A stretch of DNA of 64,000 nucleotides from Candidatus Rokuibacteriota bacterium. GTDB lineage: Bacteria; Methylomirabilota; Methylomirabilia; Rokubacteriales; CSP1-6. Positions within the stretch are counted from its first letter, which is position 1. Every line of letters begins with the position of its first letter. A model generated the notes under the pieces. It was not told where the DNA came from, did not search any database, and was given only the letters and a program-made list of their open reading frames with translations. Below, in pieces: positions 1 to 11,200 of the stretch. Where the stretch lies: NCBI GenBank assembly GCA_003220535.1, contig QHSU01000068.1, positions 1 through 64,000 of the forward strand. Reading direction: 5' to 3'. The translations under genes were made by a program, and so were the position numbers.

Positions 1-1222
1 ACCCCTCGGCGTCGACGAAGCCGAGATCGCCGGTCCTGAGCCAGCCCCCGGGCATGAGCACGTTCGCGGTGGCGCCGGGGTTGTTGTAGTAGCCCTTCAT
101 GACCCCCGGGCTCTTCACGCAGATCTCGCCCTCGACGCCTACCGGGCGCTCGGCGGTGCCCTCGTCTCGCGGCGTCAGGATCCGGACGGAGACGCCGCGG
201 CACGGCTGGCCCACCGAGAGGAACCGCCCGCTCGCGTCGAGTCTGAGCGGAACGCCCCGCGGCCAGAGCGCGACCGCCAGCGTCGCCTCGGCGAGGCCGT
301 AGCAGGGCGAGATGATGCGCTTGAGGCCGAAGTGCGACTCGAACGCCTCGATCGTCGAAGGGCGCACGGGCTCGGCGCCGGAGAGCGCGGCCTTGAGGCT
401 CGTGAGGTCGAGCCCGGTCGTGTCGCGGACGTTGCGCACGCAGTTGCGGTAGCCGAAGTCGGGCGAGACGGTGAACGTCGCCCGGATCTCCGTGATCAGC
501 GCGAGCCACTGCCGCGGGTTCCGCAGATCGGGCGGCAGGAGCCAGATCGGGGTGCCCAGGAGCGGGGGCGTGAACGCGCAGCCGATCAACCCCATGTCAT
601 GGTAGAGCGGCAGCCACGAAACGACGCGGTCGTCGACGGTGATGCCGGCCGCTTCGGCCATGAAGTGAATCGTGGACACGACGTTCTTGTGGGTGAGCAT
701 GACGCCGCGGGGATGGCCTGTGCTTCCCGACGTGTACTGTAGGAAGGCCAGATCGTCCTCCGAGGCGGCGGCGAGCGGCGGTGGGGCCGCATCGAGGTCG
801 AGGTCGGGCGGCTCCAGGACCGTGTGGACGTTGGGTGCCTGCTCGCAGCTCTCGTCCACACCCATGCGGAACCAGCCGACGGTCGCGACGGCGACCACTT
901 CCGAGTCGCGAAAGATGTTCGCCGTCGTCTCCACGCCGAGCGTGGGATAGAGCGGCACGGGCACCGCGCCGATCCGCAGCGCGCCGAAGAACGTGTAGAA
1001 GAATTCGGCGCACGTCGGGTAGATGAGGCAGACCTTGTCGCCGGCGCCCACGCCCGCCCGCGCGAGCCCGGCGGCGTACCGGCCGCTCTGCGCCCACAGT
1101 CGCCCGTACGTCACGGTCTCGTCGTAGAGGCGGAAGTATTGCTGGTCGGGCGAGAGCGCCGCGCGCCGCCGCATCATCTCCGTGAGGGTCGACGCGGCTC
1201 TCACGTCATCGTGGGCGGTCAT
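1..1222 (-). CDS. Fatty acyl-AMP ligase / acyl-CoA synthetase, 3' end outside window
   Basis: The open frame reads from an ATG at 1222 to the window edge, about 407 codons, so the C-terminal part is missing. It belongs to the ANL superfamily of adenylate-forming enzymes, which activate a carboxylic acid with ATP. The AMP-binding loop YTSGSTGHPRGVMLTH is present near residue 165, followed by the PLYHDMGLIG segment typical of long-chain fatty acyl-AMP ligases (FadD32/FAAL type) and later by YGLAEATLAVA. The CoA-ligase versus AMP-ligase choice rests on the FAAL-like HDMGLIG motif only. The M28 peptidase gene lies 12 bases upstream on the same strand, so the two may be cotranscribed. Confidence 0.85.
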   Translation of the reverse strand, partial: MTAHDDVRAASTLTEMMRRRAALSPDQQYFRLYDETVTYGRLWAQSGRYAAGLARAGVGAGDKVCLIYPTCAEFFYTFFGALRIGAVPVPLYPTLGVETTANIFRDSEVVAVATVGWFRMGVDESCEQAPNVHTVLEPPDLDLDAAPPPLAAASEDDLAFLQYTSGSTGHPRGVMLTHKNVVSTIHFMAEAAGITVDDRVVSWLPLYHDMGLIGCAFTPPLLGTPIWLLPPDLRNPRQWLALITEIRATFTVSPDFGYRNCVRNVRDTTGLDLTSLKAALSGAEPVRPSTIEAFESHFGLKRIISPCYGLAEATLAVALWPRGVPLRLDASGRFLSVGQPCRGVSVRILTPRDEGTAERPVGVEGEICVKSPGVMKGYYNNPGATANVLMPGGWLRTGDLGFVDAEG

Positions 1223-1234
1223 TGTCGGCTGGTC

Positions 1235-2968
1235 CTAATCAACACGGGGGCCGAGCGGCGCCGAGGCCGCGTGCGCCTCGCCGTCTCTCAGATAGAGCAC
1301 CGAGACCGGGTCGCCGGGCCGGCGGTCGCGGACCAGCGCGCGGAGATCCTCGAGGCCGTCGATGGCGACCCCGGCGAAGCGCACGATCACATCGCCCTCG
1401 CGCAGGCCCACCTGTTCGGCGGCCGTTCCCGGCACCACACCGGACAGGCGAAGGCCCTCGGCCCCCGAACGGGGTCCGGCGGCGATACCGAAGAACGCGC
1501 TCCCGGGAGGGCCGGCGCTCTGGCGGCGCGGCGGCGAGGGAACCTTGGCGTAGAGCGGACGCGAATCGGTCGCGAGCCGCTCGATGGCGCGCATCCCCAC
1601 GGCGGCGACGCGAGCCATTCCGGCGGCATCGATCTTGTCCGCGGTGTCGGTCGGGCGGTGGTAGTCGGCGTGACCGCCGGTATAGAAGAAGAGGACGGGA
1701 ACGCCGGCCTCGTAGAACCGGGTGTGGTCGGAAGGGGCGTGTGGCGAGCCGTGGAGCTCGAGCGCCACGCCTTCCTTCTGCGCCGCCGCGTTCACGAGCG
1801 TGCGCAGCCTCCCGCCGCTGTCGCCGCCGCCCACGTTGAGACGGCCGCTCTGGAGCCGGCCGACCATGTCGAAGTTCACCATGGCGACGGTCTGCGCCAG
1901 CGGCACCACCGGGTGACCCACGTAGTGACGCGAGCCGATCAGCCCCAGCTCCTCGGCGCCGAACAGCGCGAAGACGAGCGTGCGGGCCGTCCCGCCGGAT
2001 GCCGCGAACGCGCGCGCCAGACCGAGGACGACCGCGGTGCCGGAGGCGTTGTCGTCGGCGCCGGGGTAGACGTCCCCGTCGACACGACCGAGATGGTCGA
2101 AGTGCGCGCCAATGACGACGGCCTCGTCGGCGAGCGCCGGGTCGTCGCCGGGCAGGATGCCGACGACGTTCACCGCGCGGACTTCGTCTGACACCATGTC
2201 GACCCGGATCCGCGCGCGAATCCCCGTCGCGAACGACGCGGGCGCGTGCGCCGCCGAGAGGGCGTTCGCCGCGTCGGCGGTTGTGCGGCCGGCGGCGGCC
2301 AGGACGGCGTCGGCAGCCTTGCGCGTCAGCGTGCCCGACACGAGGCCGACCTGGACCGCAGTCTTGCCCGGCGGCGGGAGCGCGGCGCCCACGAGCAAGA
2401 GCGCGACGGCGCCGCGGCGCTTCGCCGCGATCAGCTTGTCGAGGCGGCCGACCCGCACCGCGGCGAGGTGGGGAGGCGCTCCGTCCAGCGCGAGCGCGAT
2501 CTTTCCGCGGACGTCCACACCCGCGTAGTCGTCGTAGGCCGGGTCGGGGAGGTCGGCGCCGTAGCCGACGAAGACGACGTCTCCGCTGACCTCGCCGGCC
2601 GGCGAGCCCCCGTGCGGGATCCAGTCGCGGCCGACCTCGAGCCGCCACGGCGCGGGAGTGGAGATCTCCAGAGTGTTCGCCGAGCCCAGGCGTGACGAGG
2701 TCTCGAGGACGAACGTCTGGAGGAACGATCCCTGGTCGCCGCCCGGGCGGAGACCGGTGGCGGCCAACCAGTCGGCGATCTGGCGGGCGGCGCGATCGCC
2801 GCCGACGGTGCCCGACCGGCGGCCTTCCATCTCGGGCGCCGTCAGCGCGTTCACGGTCTCGCCGAGCCGCTCGGCGGAGGGCGGGACGACGGCGGCCCGC
2901 GCGAAGACGCCGGCCGCGCCGAGCACCAGGGACACCGCCAGAAAGAGAGTGACGTGACGGCGAGTCAC
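1235..2968 (-). CDS. Exported M28-family zinc aminopeptidase with PA and PDZ domains
   Basis: A 577-residue protein with an N-terminal signal sequence (MTRRHVTLFLAVSLVLGAAG), so it is probably exported. A protease-associated region (about residues 130-230) precedes the M28 metallopeptidase core. Zinc and catalytic residues are recognisable in HFDHLG, in GADDNASG, in FGAEELGLIGS (the Glu-Glu pair), in NFDMVGRL and in the histidine of GGHADYHRPTDT. A C-terminal PDZ domain (about residues 485-570, FFGIAAGP to YLRDGEAH) probably guides substrate binding or localisation. The likely role is hydrolysis of N-terminal amino acids from peptides in the periplasm. The exact substrate cannot be read from the sequence. 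Confidence 0.88.
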   Translation of the reverse strand: MTRRHVTLFLAVSLVLGAAGVFARAAVVPPSAERLGETVNALTAPEMEGRRSGTVGGDRAARQIADWLAATGLRPGGDQGSFLQTFVLETSSRLGSANTLEISTPAPWRLEVGRDWIPHGGSPAGEVSGDVVFVGYGADLPDPAYDDYAGVDVRGKIALALDGAPPHLAAVRVGRLDKLIAAKRRGAVALLLVGAALPPPGKTAVQVGLVSGTLTRKAADAVLAAAGRTTADAANALSAAHAPASFATGIRARIRVDMVSDEVRAVNVVGILPGDDPALADEAVVIGAHFDHLGRVDGDVYPGADDNASGTAVVLGLARAFAASGGTARTLVFALFGAEELGLIGSRHYVGHPVVPLAQTVAMVNFDMVGRLQSGRLNVGGGDSGGRLRTLVNAAAQKEGVALELHGSPHAPSDHTRFYEAGVPVLFFYTGGHADYHRPTDTADKIDAAGMARVAAVGMRAIERLATDSRPLYAKVPSPPRRQSAGPPGSAFFGIAAGPRSGAEGLRLSGVVPGTAAEQVGLREGDVIVRFAGVAIDGLEDLRALVRDRRPGDPVSVLYLRDGEAHAASAPLGPRVD

Positions 2969-3016
2969 ACGCGCATTTTACTCCAGCTCCGGCAGGCGTT
3001 ACCCTCACCAGCCGTA

Positions 3017-3064
3017 GTGTGCGCCGCAGGCCGTCGCGGGGCTGGGGCCCCGCCGGCCGAGGCG
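3017..3064. repeat. GC-rich intergenic repeat, inverted copy of 5016-5062
   Basis: This 48-base block reappears as its reverse complement at 5016-5062, differing by one substitution and about two single-base indels. It contains its own short hairpin, GCGGGGC pairing with GCCCCGC around TGG(G). It lies in the divergent gap between the M28 peptidase and aldehyde dehydrogenase genes. It looks like a REP-type extragenic palindrome, but only two copies were noticed in this window. Confidence 0.6.
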
Positions 3065-3076
3065 CAGCGAAGAACC

Positions 3077-3100
3077 GCAGCTAGCACCGCAGCTAGCACC
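3077..3100 (+). repeat. Perfect tandem 12-bp repeat in aldehyde dehydrogenase leader
   Basis: GCAGCTAGCACC occurs twice head to tail and ends exactly where the ribosome binding site AAGGAGG (3101-3107) begins. It could be a regulator site or a slippage duplication. Confidence 0.7.
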
Positions 3101-3115
3101 AAGGAGGGCGCTGCA

Positions 3116-4534
3116 ATGAAGATGTACCTGGCCGGCCAGTGGATCGACAAGGCCCAGACCATCGAGGTGCGCAACTCCTACGACGCGACCGTCATCGACA
3201 CGGTGCCGCGCGCCGACCGGGCCGACGTCGAGCGGGCGCTCCAGTCCGCCGAGCGTGGCGCTCGGGCGATGGCAAAGCTCACGAGCTACGAGCGATGGAA
3301 GATCCTCCATCGGGCGGCCGACCTGCTGGCCGCGCGCGCCGAAGAGCTCGGTACGCTGATCTCGAAGGAAGAAGGCAAGATCATCGCCGAAGGGCGCGCC
3401 GAAGCGCTGCGCGCCGTGGACACGATCATGGAGTCCGCGGAGGAGGCCAAGCGCGTCCACGGCGAGACGGTCGCCCTCGACGCGGCGTCCCACGGCAAGG
3501 GAAAGTTCGGGGTGACGATCCGCGTGCCCTGCGGCGTCGTGGTCGCGATCAGCCCGTTCAACTTTCCCCTGAACCTCGTCTGCCACAAGGTCGGGCCGGC
3601 GATCGCGGGTGGCAACGCGGTCATCGTGAAGCCGGCGACCGACACGCCTCTCTCGGCGCTCCGGCTGACGGAGATCCTGCTCGAGGCAGGCCTGCCGCCG
3701 GAGGGGATCAACACGCTCACCGGCTCGGGCGGGGAGGTCGGCGACCTGCTGGTCGCTGACCGACGCGTGCGCAAGATCACGTTCACCGGCAGCCGCGACG
3801 TCGGCGAGCACATCTGCAAGACGGCCGGCATCAAGCGGGTGACCATGGAGCTCGGCTCGAACGCGCCGGTGATCGTGATGCCGGACGCGAATCTGGACAA
3901 GGTCGCCGCCGCGGTCGCCTCCACCGGCTACGCGAACGCGGGCCAGGTGTGCATCTCCACGCAGCGCGTCCTGGCGGCGTCCGGCGTCTACAAGAACTTC
4001 CTCGACGCGCTCGCGCCCAAAGTCGCCGCGCTCAAGGTCGGCAACCAGCTCGATCCGACCGTGCACGTCGGCCCGATGATCCGCGAGAAGGAGGCCGTCC
4101 GGGTGGACGAGTGGGTGAAGGAGGCCGTTGCCAGCGGGGCGCGCGTCGTCACCGGCGGAACGCGTCAGAACGCGATGTACGCGCCGACGGTCGTGGCGGA
4201 CGTCAAGCCAGAGATGCGGATCTCCTGCGATGAGCTGTTCGGCCCCGCCGTCGCGGTCACGCCGTTCACCGATATCGACGAGGCGATCGCGCTGGCGAAC
4301 GATACGAACTACGGGCTCGCCGCGGGGATCTTCACCGAGAACCTCGAGTGGGCGTGGAAGTTCGCGCGCGAGGTCCAGTCCGGCAATCTGCACATCAACT
4401 GGGGACCGCAGTGGCGGGCCGACCGGATGCCATACGGCGGTCTCAAGGAATCCGGCTTCGGCAAGGAGGGGCCGGCGTACGCGATCGAGGAGATGACCGA
4501 GCTGAAGATGGTCATCTTCCATCTCCCGACTTGA
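3116..4534 (+). CDS. NAD(P)-dependent aldehyde dehydrogenase
   Basis: A 472-residue class 1/2 aldehyde dehydrogenase that oxidises an aldehyde to a carboxylate with NAD(P). The start at 3116 is chosen because AAGGAGG lies eight bases before it; an upstream in-frame ATG at 2954 has no such site. SPFNFPLNL carries the catalytic Asn, MELGSNAP the general-base Glu, and NAGQVCISTQRV the nucleophilic Cys279. The GSNAPVIV and YGGLKESGFGKEG segments resemble the GapN / non-phosphorylating or semialdehyde dehydrogenase branch, but the substrate is not determinable. The 3' end overlaps the convergent ybaK-like gene by 23 bases. Confidence 0.92.
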   Translation: MKMYLAGQWIDKAQTIEVRNSYDATVIDTVPRADRADVERALQSAERGARAMAKLTSYERWKILHRAADLLAARAEELGTLISKEEGKIIAEGRAEALRAVDTIMESAEEAKRVHGETVALDAASHGKGKFGVTIRVPCGVVVAISPFNFPLNLVCHKVGPAIAGGNAVIVKPATDTPLSALRLTEILLEAGLPPEGINTLTGSGGEVGDLLVADRRVRKITFTGSRDVGEHICKTAGIKRVTMELGSNAPVIVMPDANLDKVAAAVASTGYANAGQVCISTQRVLAASGVYKNFLDALAPKVAALKVGNQLDPTVHVGPMIREKEAVRVDEWVKEAVASGARVVTGGTRQNAMYAPTVVADVKPEMRISCDELFGPAVAVTPFTDIDEAIALANDTNYGLAAGIFTENLEWAWKFAREVQSGNLHINWGPQWRADRMPYGGLKESGFGKEGPAYAIEEMTELKMVIFHLPT

Positions 4535-5006
4535 CGGCGGCGACGCGGCCCCCGGTCATCCGCACGAGGTCGGCGGGCGTCAGCTTGAAGACCGTGCTCG
4601 GGTGACCGGCGGCCGCCCAGATCTCCGCCCACTGCATCAGATCCTCGTCGATCAGGATCGTCAGCGGCCCGGCGTGCGCGACGGGCGCGACGCCGCCGAT
4701 GGCGAAGCCCGTCCGGGCCCGCACGAAGTCGGCATCGGCTCGCGCCACCGGCTCGCTGACGAAGCCGGCCACCTTGCGCTCGTCGACCCGGTTCGCGCCG
4801 CTCGCGATGACCAGCACCGCCCGCTGGGTCTGCTCGCCGCGGAAGACCAGCGACTTCGCGATCTGGTCGACGCGGCAGCCGACGGCGCGCGCGGCTTCGG
4901 CCGATGTCCGCGCCGGCTGCTCGAGGGCGACGACGGTGTGGCCGCCGCCCGCAGCGGTGAGCGCCTCGTGGACGCGCCGGACGCTCGGGCCTAGCCCCGG
5001 GTGCAT
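4512..5006 (-). CDS. YbaK/EbsC-family aminoacyl-tRNA deacylase-like protein
   Basis: A 164-residue protein of the YbaK/ProX superfamily, which hydrolyses mischarged aminoacyl-tRNAs or acts as a related editing domain. Supporting segments are AARAVGCRVDQIAKSLVFRG, the run of hydrophobic strands around AVLVIASGANRVDERKVAG, FAIGGVAPVAHAG and HPSTVFKLTPADL, all in the family's usual order. The 3' end overlaps the aldehyde dehydrogenase tail. It is a stand-alone editing domain, as is usual for this family. The amino acid specificity is unknown. Confidence 0.85.
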   Translation of the reverse strand: MHPGLGPSVRRVHEALTAAGGGHTVVALEQPARTSAEAARAVGCRVDQIAKSLVFRGEQTQRAVLVIASGANRVDERKVAGFVSEPVARADADFVRARTGFAIGGVAPVAHAGPLTILIDEDLMQWAEIWAAAGHPSTVFKLTPADLVRMTGGRVAAVKSGDGR

Positions 5007-5015
5007 TTATAAGCT

Positions 5016-5062
5016 CGCCTCGGACGGCGGGCCCCAGCCCCGCGACGGCCTGCGGCTCGCAC
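5016..5062. repeat. GC-rich intergenic repeat, inverted partner of 3017-3064
   Basis: Nearly identical to the reverse complement of 3017-3064. It sits in the gap between the ybaK-like gene and the 3' end of the selenoprotein gene. The two copies flank the aldehyde dehydrogenase and ybaK genes in inverted orientation about 2 kb apart. Confidence 0.6.
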
Positions 5063-5067
5063 GGCCA

Positions 5068-5802
5068 TCAGAGGGCCCGAACGGCGCGTGCGACGTCGGT
5101 GGGATCGGGCCGCACCTGGTAATTGTCGGCGAGCTTGAGCCACCGGACGATCCCGTGGCGGTCGATGACGACCGTCGTCGGGATCGGCACGTCCTCGCCG
5201 TTGGGCCCGCCGCGGGCGTGGACGAGGCCGTAGCGGCGCGTCAACGCCAGGTCGCCGTCGGTGAGGAAGCGATACCGGGCCTTGAGCCGGTCCGCCAGCT
5301 CCTGGCTCTTCGTGTTCGGGTCGGGACTGATCGCCAGGATCTGCACGCCCGCATCGCCCAGCTCGGTGAGGACGGCTCCAAGTCCTTGGAGCTCCGAGAC
5401 GCAGAAGGGTCACCAGTAGCCGCGATAGAAGACGAGGACGACCGGCGTCCGGTCGCGGAAGGACGCGAGCGTGACCGGCGCTCCCGTGGCGTCCGATAGC
5501 GTGAAGTCGGGCGCGGCCTCACCGACCCGGAGTGTGGTCCCCGCCGCCGGAACCCTCGCGAAGACGAAATTGAAATACCCCCCGAGGACCAGCAGCACCG
5601 CCGAGATCGCGAGCGCCGTGAGGTTCGGCCAGCGTGGCGCTCGCCAGGACGCGACGGCGGCGATCGCCATCGCCAGGGCGCAAGCCAGAACGTAGAGCGC
5701 GGGGTGGTTGCGGATGGCCGGCACGCGCAGGAGGGCGAAATAGCCGACGACGGCGCCGAGCGACAGGACCACGCTCAGAAGCGCCGGCCAGGACCGGCTC
5801 AT
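5068..5802 (-). CDS. Selenocysteine-containing peroxiredoxin-like membrane protein (in-frame UGA)
   Basis: Read with the in-frame TGA at 5412-5410 as selenocysteine, this is a 244-residue protein. Three membrane segments (about residues 5-25, 34-52 and 62-82) are followed by an AhpC/TSA-type thioredoxin fold. The codon falls in FYRGYW-U-PFC, where homologues have FYRGYWCPFC, so Sec131 replaces the first Cys of a CxxC motif. The frame stays open on both sides and the fold continues correctly (QILAISPDPN, PIPTTVVIDRHGIVRW). A hairpin at 5375-5392, just downstream of the UGA, is a SECIS candidate. The likely role is membrane-anchored thiol or peroxide reduction. The start overlaps the PIG-L stop in an ATGA arrangement, so the two are probably translationally coupled. 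Standard annotation would split this gene or call it broken. Confidence 0.85.
5375..5392 (-). promoter_or_regulatory. SECIS-like hairpin after UGA of the peroxiredoxin-like gene
   Basis: On the coding strand GCTCCAAGGACTTGGAGC forms a seven-pair stem (GCTCCAA/TTGGAGC) with loop GGAC. The loop begins about 24 bases after the UGA. Bacterial SECIS elements have an apical loop roughly 16-37 bases past the UGA with a G among its first two loop bases, and both conditions hold here. Confidence 0.7.
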
Positions 5803-6497
5803 CGCCCGAGGACGACCCGGTCGAACGTCTCGGCGTACGCGTAGCCCTTTGGCTTGCCGAGCTCCGCCGAGCGCTCGCGCACGCGCTTTTCGAGTCCGGC
5901 GAAGTCGGCGAACTGACTCGCGTGGCACGCCAGCGCCTTGATCTTCAGGTCCATGACGTCCGTGATGTCGACCACCAGGTTCGGGTTCTCCCACTGCATC
6001 AGATGGATTTCGAGCACCTTGTGCGGCTCGTAGTCGGGCATGAGCTCCGGGAACGACAGATGGTCGCGGGCGAGCGGATACACACAGTCGAGCGCCACGC
6101 CCGCGGTGATCCGATGATCGCGGTGGGAGCCGCCGACGTTGTAGGTGCGGTGCGGGTTCATCGCGATGAGCAGGTCCGGACGCCACATGCGAATCTGCCG
6201 GGTCACGTCGCGACGGAGGTCGCGCGTGTCCTCGACCTCGCAGTCTGGATAGCCGAGGAACTCGACTCGCGCGACGCCGAGCGTACGGGCGGCGTTTCGC
6301 TGCTCGTCCTCGCGGATCCGCGCCAGGCGCTCGGATGTCATCGTGCGGTCGCCCGAGCCCTTGTTGCCGTTCGTCACGACGACGTACGTGACCTCGCAAC
6401 CTTCCTTGACCAGCTTCGCGACCGTCCCGCCGGCCCCGAACTCGGAATCGTCGGGGTGCGCGGTCACCAGCATGACGCGCTCGATCTTCTCGGCCAA
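5799..6497 (-). CDS. PIG-L / LmbE family deacetylase
   Basis: A 232-residue zinc-dependent N-acetyl hydrolase of the PIG-L family, which removes acetyl groups from GlcNAc-type substrates such as mycothiol or bacillithiol precursors. The metal motif AHPDDSEFGAGG lies near the N-terminus and the second histidine cluster is GGSHRDHRI. The apparent start is TTG at 6497 with GGAG about eight bases upstream. It is the first gene of a two-gene operon with the selenocysteine peroxiredoxin-like gene. PIG-L enzymes act in low-molecular-weight thiol synthesis in some bacteria, so the pairing could reflect redox metabolism; that link is inference. Confidence 0.88.
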   Translation of the reverse strand: MAEKIERVMLVTAHPDDSEFGAGGTVAKLVKEGCEVTYVVVTNGNKGSGDRTMTSERLARIREDEQRNAARTLGVARVEFLGYPDCEVEDTRDLRRDVTRQIRMWRPDLLIAMNPHRTYNVGGSHRDHRITAGVALDCVYPLARDHLSFPELMPDYEPHKVLEIHLMQWENPNLVVDITDVMDLKIKALACHASQFADFAGLEKRVRERSAELGKPKGYAYAETFDRVVLGR

Positions 6498-6597
6498 AAT
6501 ATTCTCCGTTGGAGCGGGGTTTGTTGTAGCGGGATCCGTGAGGCCGGATCAGACCGAGGGTGGCCTGAGAGAGATGCTCAGTGGCTCCGGTCGCCCG

Positions 6598-6619
6598 CTC
6601 AATCCTTACTCAATCCTTA
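6598..6619 (+). repeat. Perfect 11-bp tandem direct repeat upstream of membrane protein gene
   Basis: CTCAATCCTTA occurs twice back to back, giving an 11-base period close to one helical turn. It lies about 60-80 bases upstream of the inferred transcription start at 6679. OmpR/PhoB-type response regulators bind direct repeats of this spacing, so it is an operator candidate. No such regulator is encoded nearby. Confidence 0.55.
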
Positions 6620-6666
6620 TTGGATGTCTCTGCCCAGGATACCGATTCTGCCGGGCCGCGAACGGC

Positions 6667-6672
6667 TATAAT
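6667..6672 (+). promoter_or_regulatory. TATAAT -10 element six bases before the start codon (leaderless start)
   Basis: A perfect TATAAT is followed by six bases and then the ATG at 6679. No Shine-Dalgarno sequence precedes the ATG. Transcription from this box would begin at or next to the ATG, giving a leaderless mRNA. No good -35 box is visible. Confidence 0.6.
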
Positions 6673-6678
6673 CACGCG

Positions 6679-8419
6679 ATGTCGATCGCCGCCCGGCGCC
6701 GGGTGGGGGTCGTGGGTTTGCTCGGTCTCCTCGCCGGCGCGCTCGTGCTGATGCTCGCGCCCGGGAATCCAGGGGCTCTCAGACTCGCCGGCGTCGGTCT
6801 GTTCTGGTGGTACGCCGTCCTCGCCGCGCCGCTCGCCGCGGTCCTGCTGGTGGCCGTCGTTCAGCGTCTCGCCCCCTCGGCCGAATCCATCCCCGGCGGC
6901 TCGGCGGCCCTCGCCGTCGCGGCCTGGACCTCGCCGGTGGTGCTCGCCCTGGTCGGCGCGCGCATTTTTTCGGGCGCGGCGGACGGGCCGGCGATCGCGC
7001 TCGTCGTTCTCGTCGCGCCGCTGATCGCGCTGCTCGATCCAGTCGCGGGCCGCGGGGCGCGATCGAATCTCGTCGCCGCGCTGGCGATCAGCGCCGGCGT
7101 CGGATCGATCCTTTGGGCGAATCTTCTCTTGCTCGTGGATGTCTGGGGGCTGGTGGGCCTGCCGCGCTGGGTGGCGAGCATCATGGCGGCAGCGCTCGCG
7201 CTGCTGTCGGCCGCGCTGCCGCGTCGCGGTGGCGCCGTCGGCGCCACGCCACGCACTCGGGCGCCGTCCGGGCCAGGCCTCACGCTCCTCTACCACGGCG
7301 GCGCGCTGGGATTCCTGGTGTCGGTCGCGGTCATCGCCAGCACCCTGGCCGTCTCGCCCTGGGGTGCCTGGCGGGACGTCGCATCGCGTCCCGCCCTCAC
7401 GTTCGGTGCGCGCAATACCTGGGTGACCGAAGGCCGGACGCTCGCCGCGCCAACCGTGCTCGAATTCACGGAGGCTCACCGTGTCACGGCGCTGAGTCCC
7501 GCGACCTACCGTGTCGTGGAGCCCGGCCGATTTCGTGAGTGGCAGCTCCGCGCCGGCGAGTCGCTGGCGCTTCGCGCCGGCGATCGTCTGGTGCTCGACG
7601 CCGGCGCCCGTTTGAGATTCGAAGCCGGCAAGCGGGTGCCCGGAGCGCCCGCCTCGGGGGTCGCGTGGGCCGATCCGCCGGAGCGCGGCGCGTCCTCCAC
7701 GGCGGCGGCGGTCCTCGCCGTCGCGGTCACGCTAATCGGCGGCGCGCTCGCGCTCGCGGGACCCGGGCGAGGACTCAGCGGCCGGGGGGTCTACACCGGC
7801 TCGGGACTCGTGCTGGCGCTGGTGCTCGGGGCCCTCCACCTGGGCGTCTACGGGGCCTACGAGGCACCCGGGCTCTCGATCGGCGCCCCCGCGCTCGCGG
7901 CCGTCTTCGAGCTGCCGACCGCGGTCGTGCCGGGCGCAGCCGGCAGAGCGCTGGTCGTGCTGAGCGCGACCGCGCTCCTCGCCCTCTTCTCTGCGACCGC
8001 GCTGGCGCTTCGCGACGTTCTGGGTCGCGCGATGGGTGCCGCCCGCCGGGGTGACGCGGGTGGCACGGCTCCACGACACGAGCTTGCCGGCCCCGCGATG
8101 ACGACCTTTCTCGTCGCCGCATCCGTCGCCAGCCTCTGGCCGGCCGACGCTACGCGGGTCCTCCTGGCCGGCCTCGGGCTCGCCGCGTCGGCGGCCGTCG
8201 CGCCTCGTCTCGCCGGTCACGGCGCCGGGTCTCGGCTGGTGGGGTCGCTGGTCGGCGCCCTCGCGTTCGTCGGTCTCGCCGCGCTCGACCGGCACCTGCC
8301 GGCCTGGGCCGGCGTCGTGGGAACGTACCCCGTGCTCGCCGCGGCGCCGCTGGCGTGGCTGGCGGCGCGAGCCGGTGGAAGGTTGCCGCGGCCGCGCGAC
8401 GCTGACACAATAGACCGCC

Positions 8420-8430
<11 letters not shown>
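6679..8430 (+). CDS. Large integral membrane protein of unknown function
   Basis: A 583-residue protein of very hydrophobic, Ala/Leu/Val-rich composition. About six or seven membrane spans lie in the first 240 residues. A soluble domain follows (about residues 255-345, [16 protein letters not shown] to [10 protein letters not shown]), then another five or six spans to the C-terminus. The soluble part resembles a small beta domain facing the periplasm, but I do not recognise the family. The start is chosen at 6679 from the promoter position; in-frame ATGs further upstream lie before the promoter. The 3' end overlaps the uvrA start by 11 bases. Confidence 0.7.
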
Positions 8431-11197
<2,767 letters not shown>

Positions 11198-11200
11198 CGC

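Noticed and set aside
5068-5802. Genome-wide UGA reassignment or nonsense decay as the explanation of the three in-frame UGAs
   Set aside because: Many intact genes here end in TGA, all three UGAs hit the first Cys of a CxxC, and each is followed by a hairpin at SECIS distance; decay would not choose that position three times.
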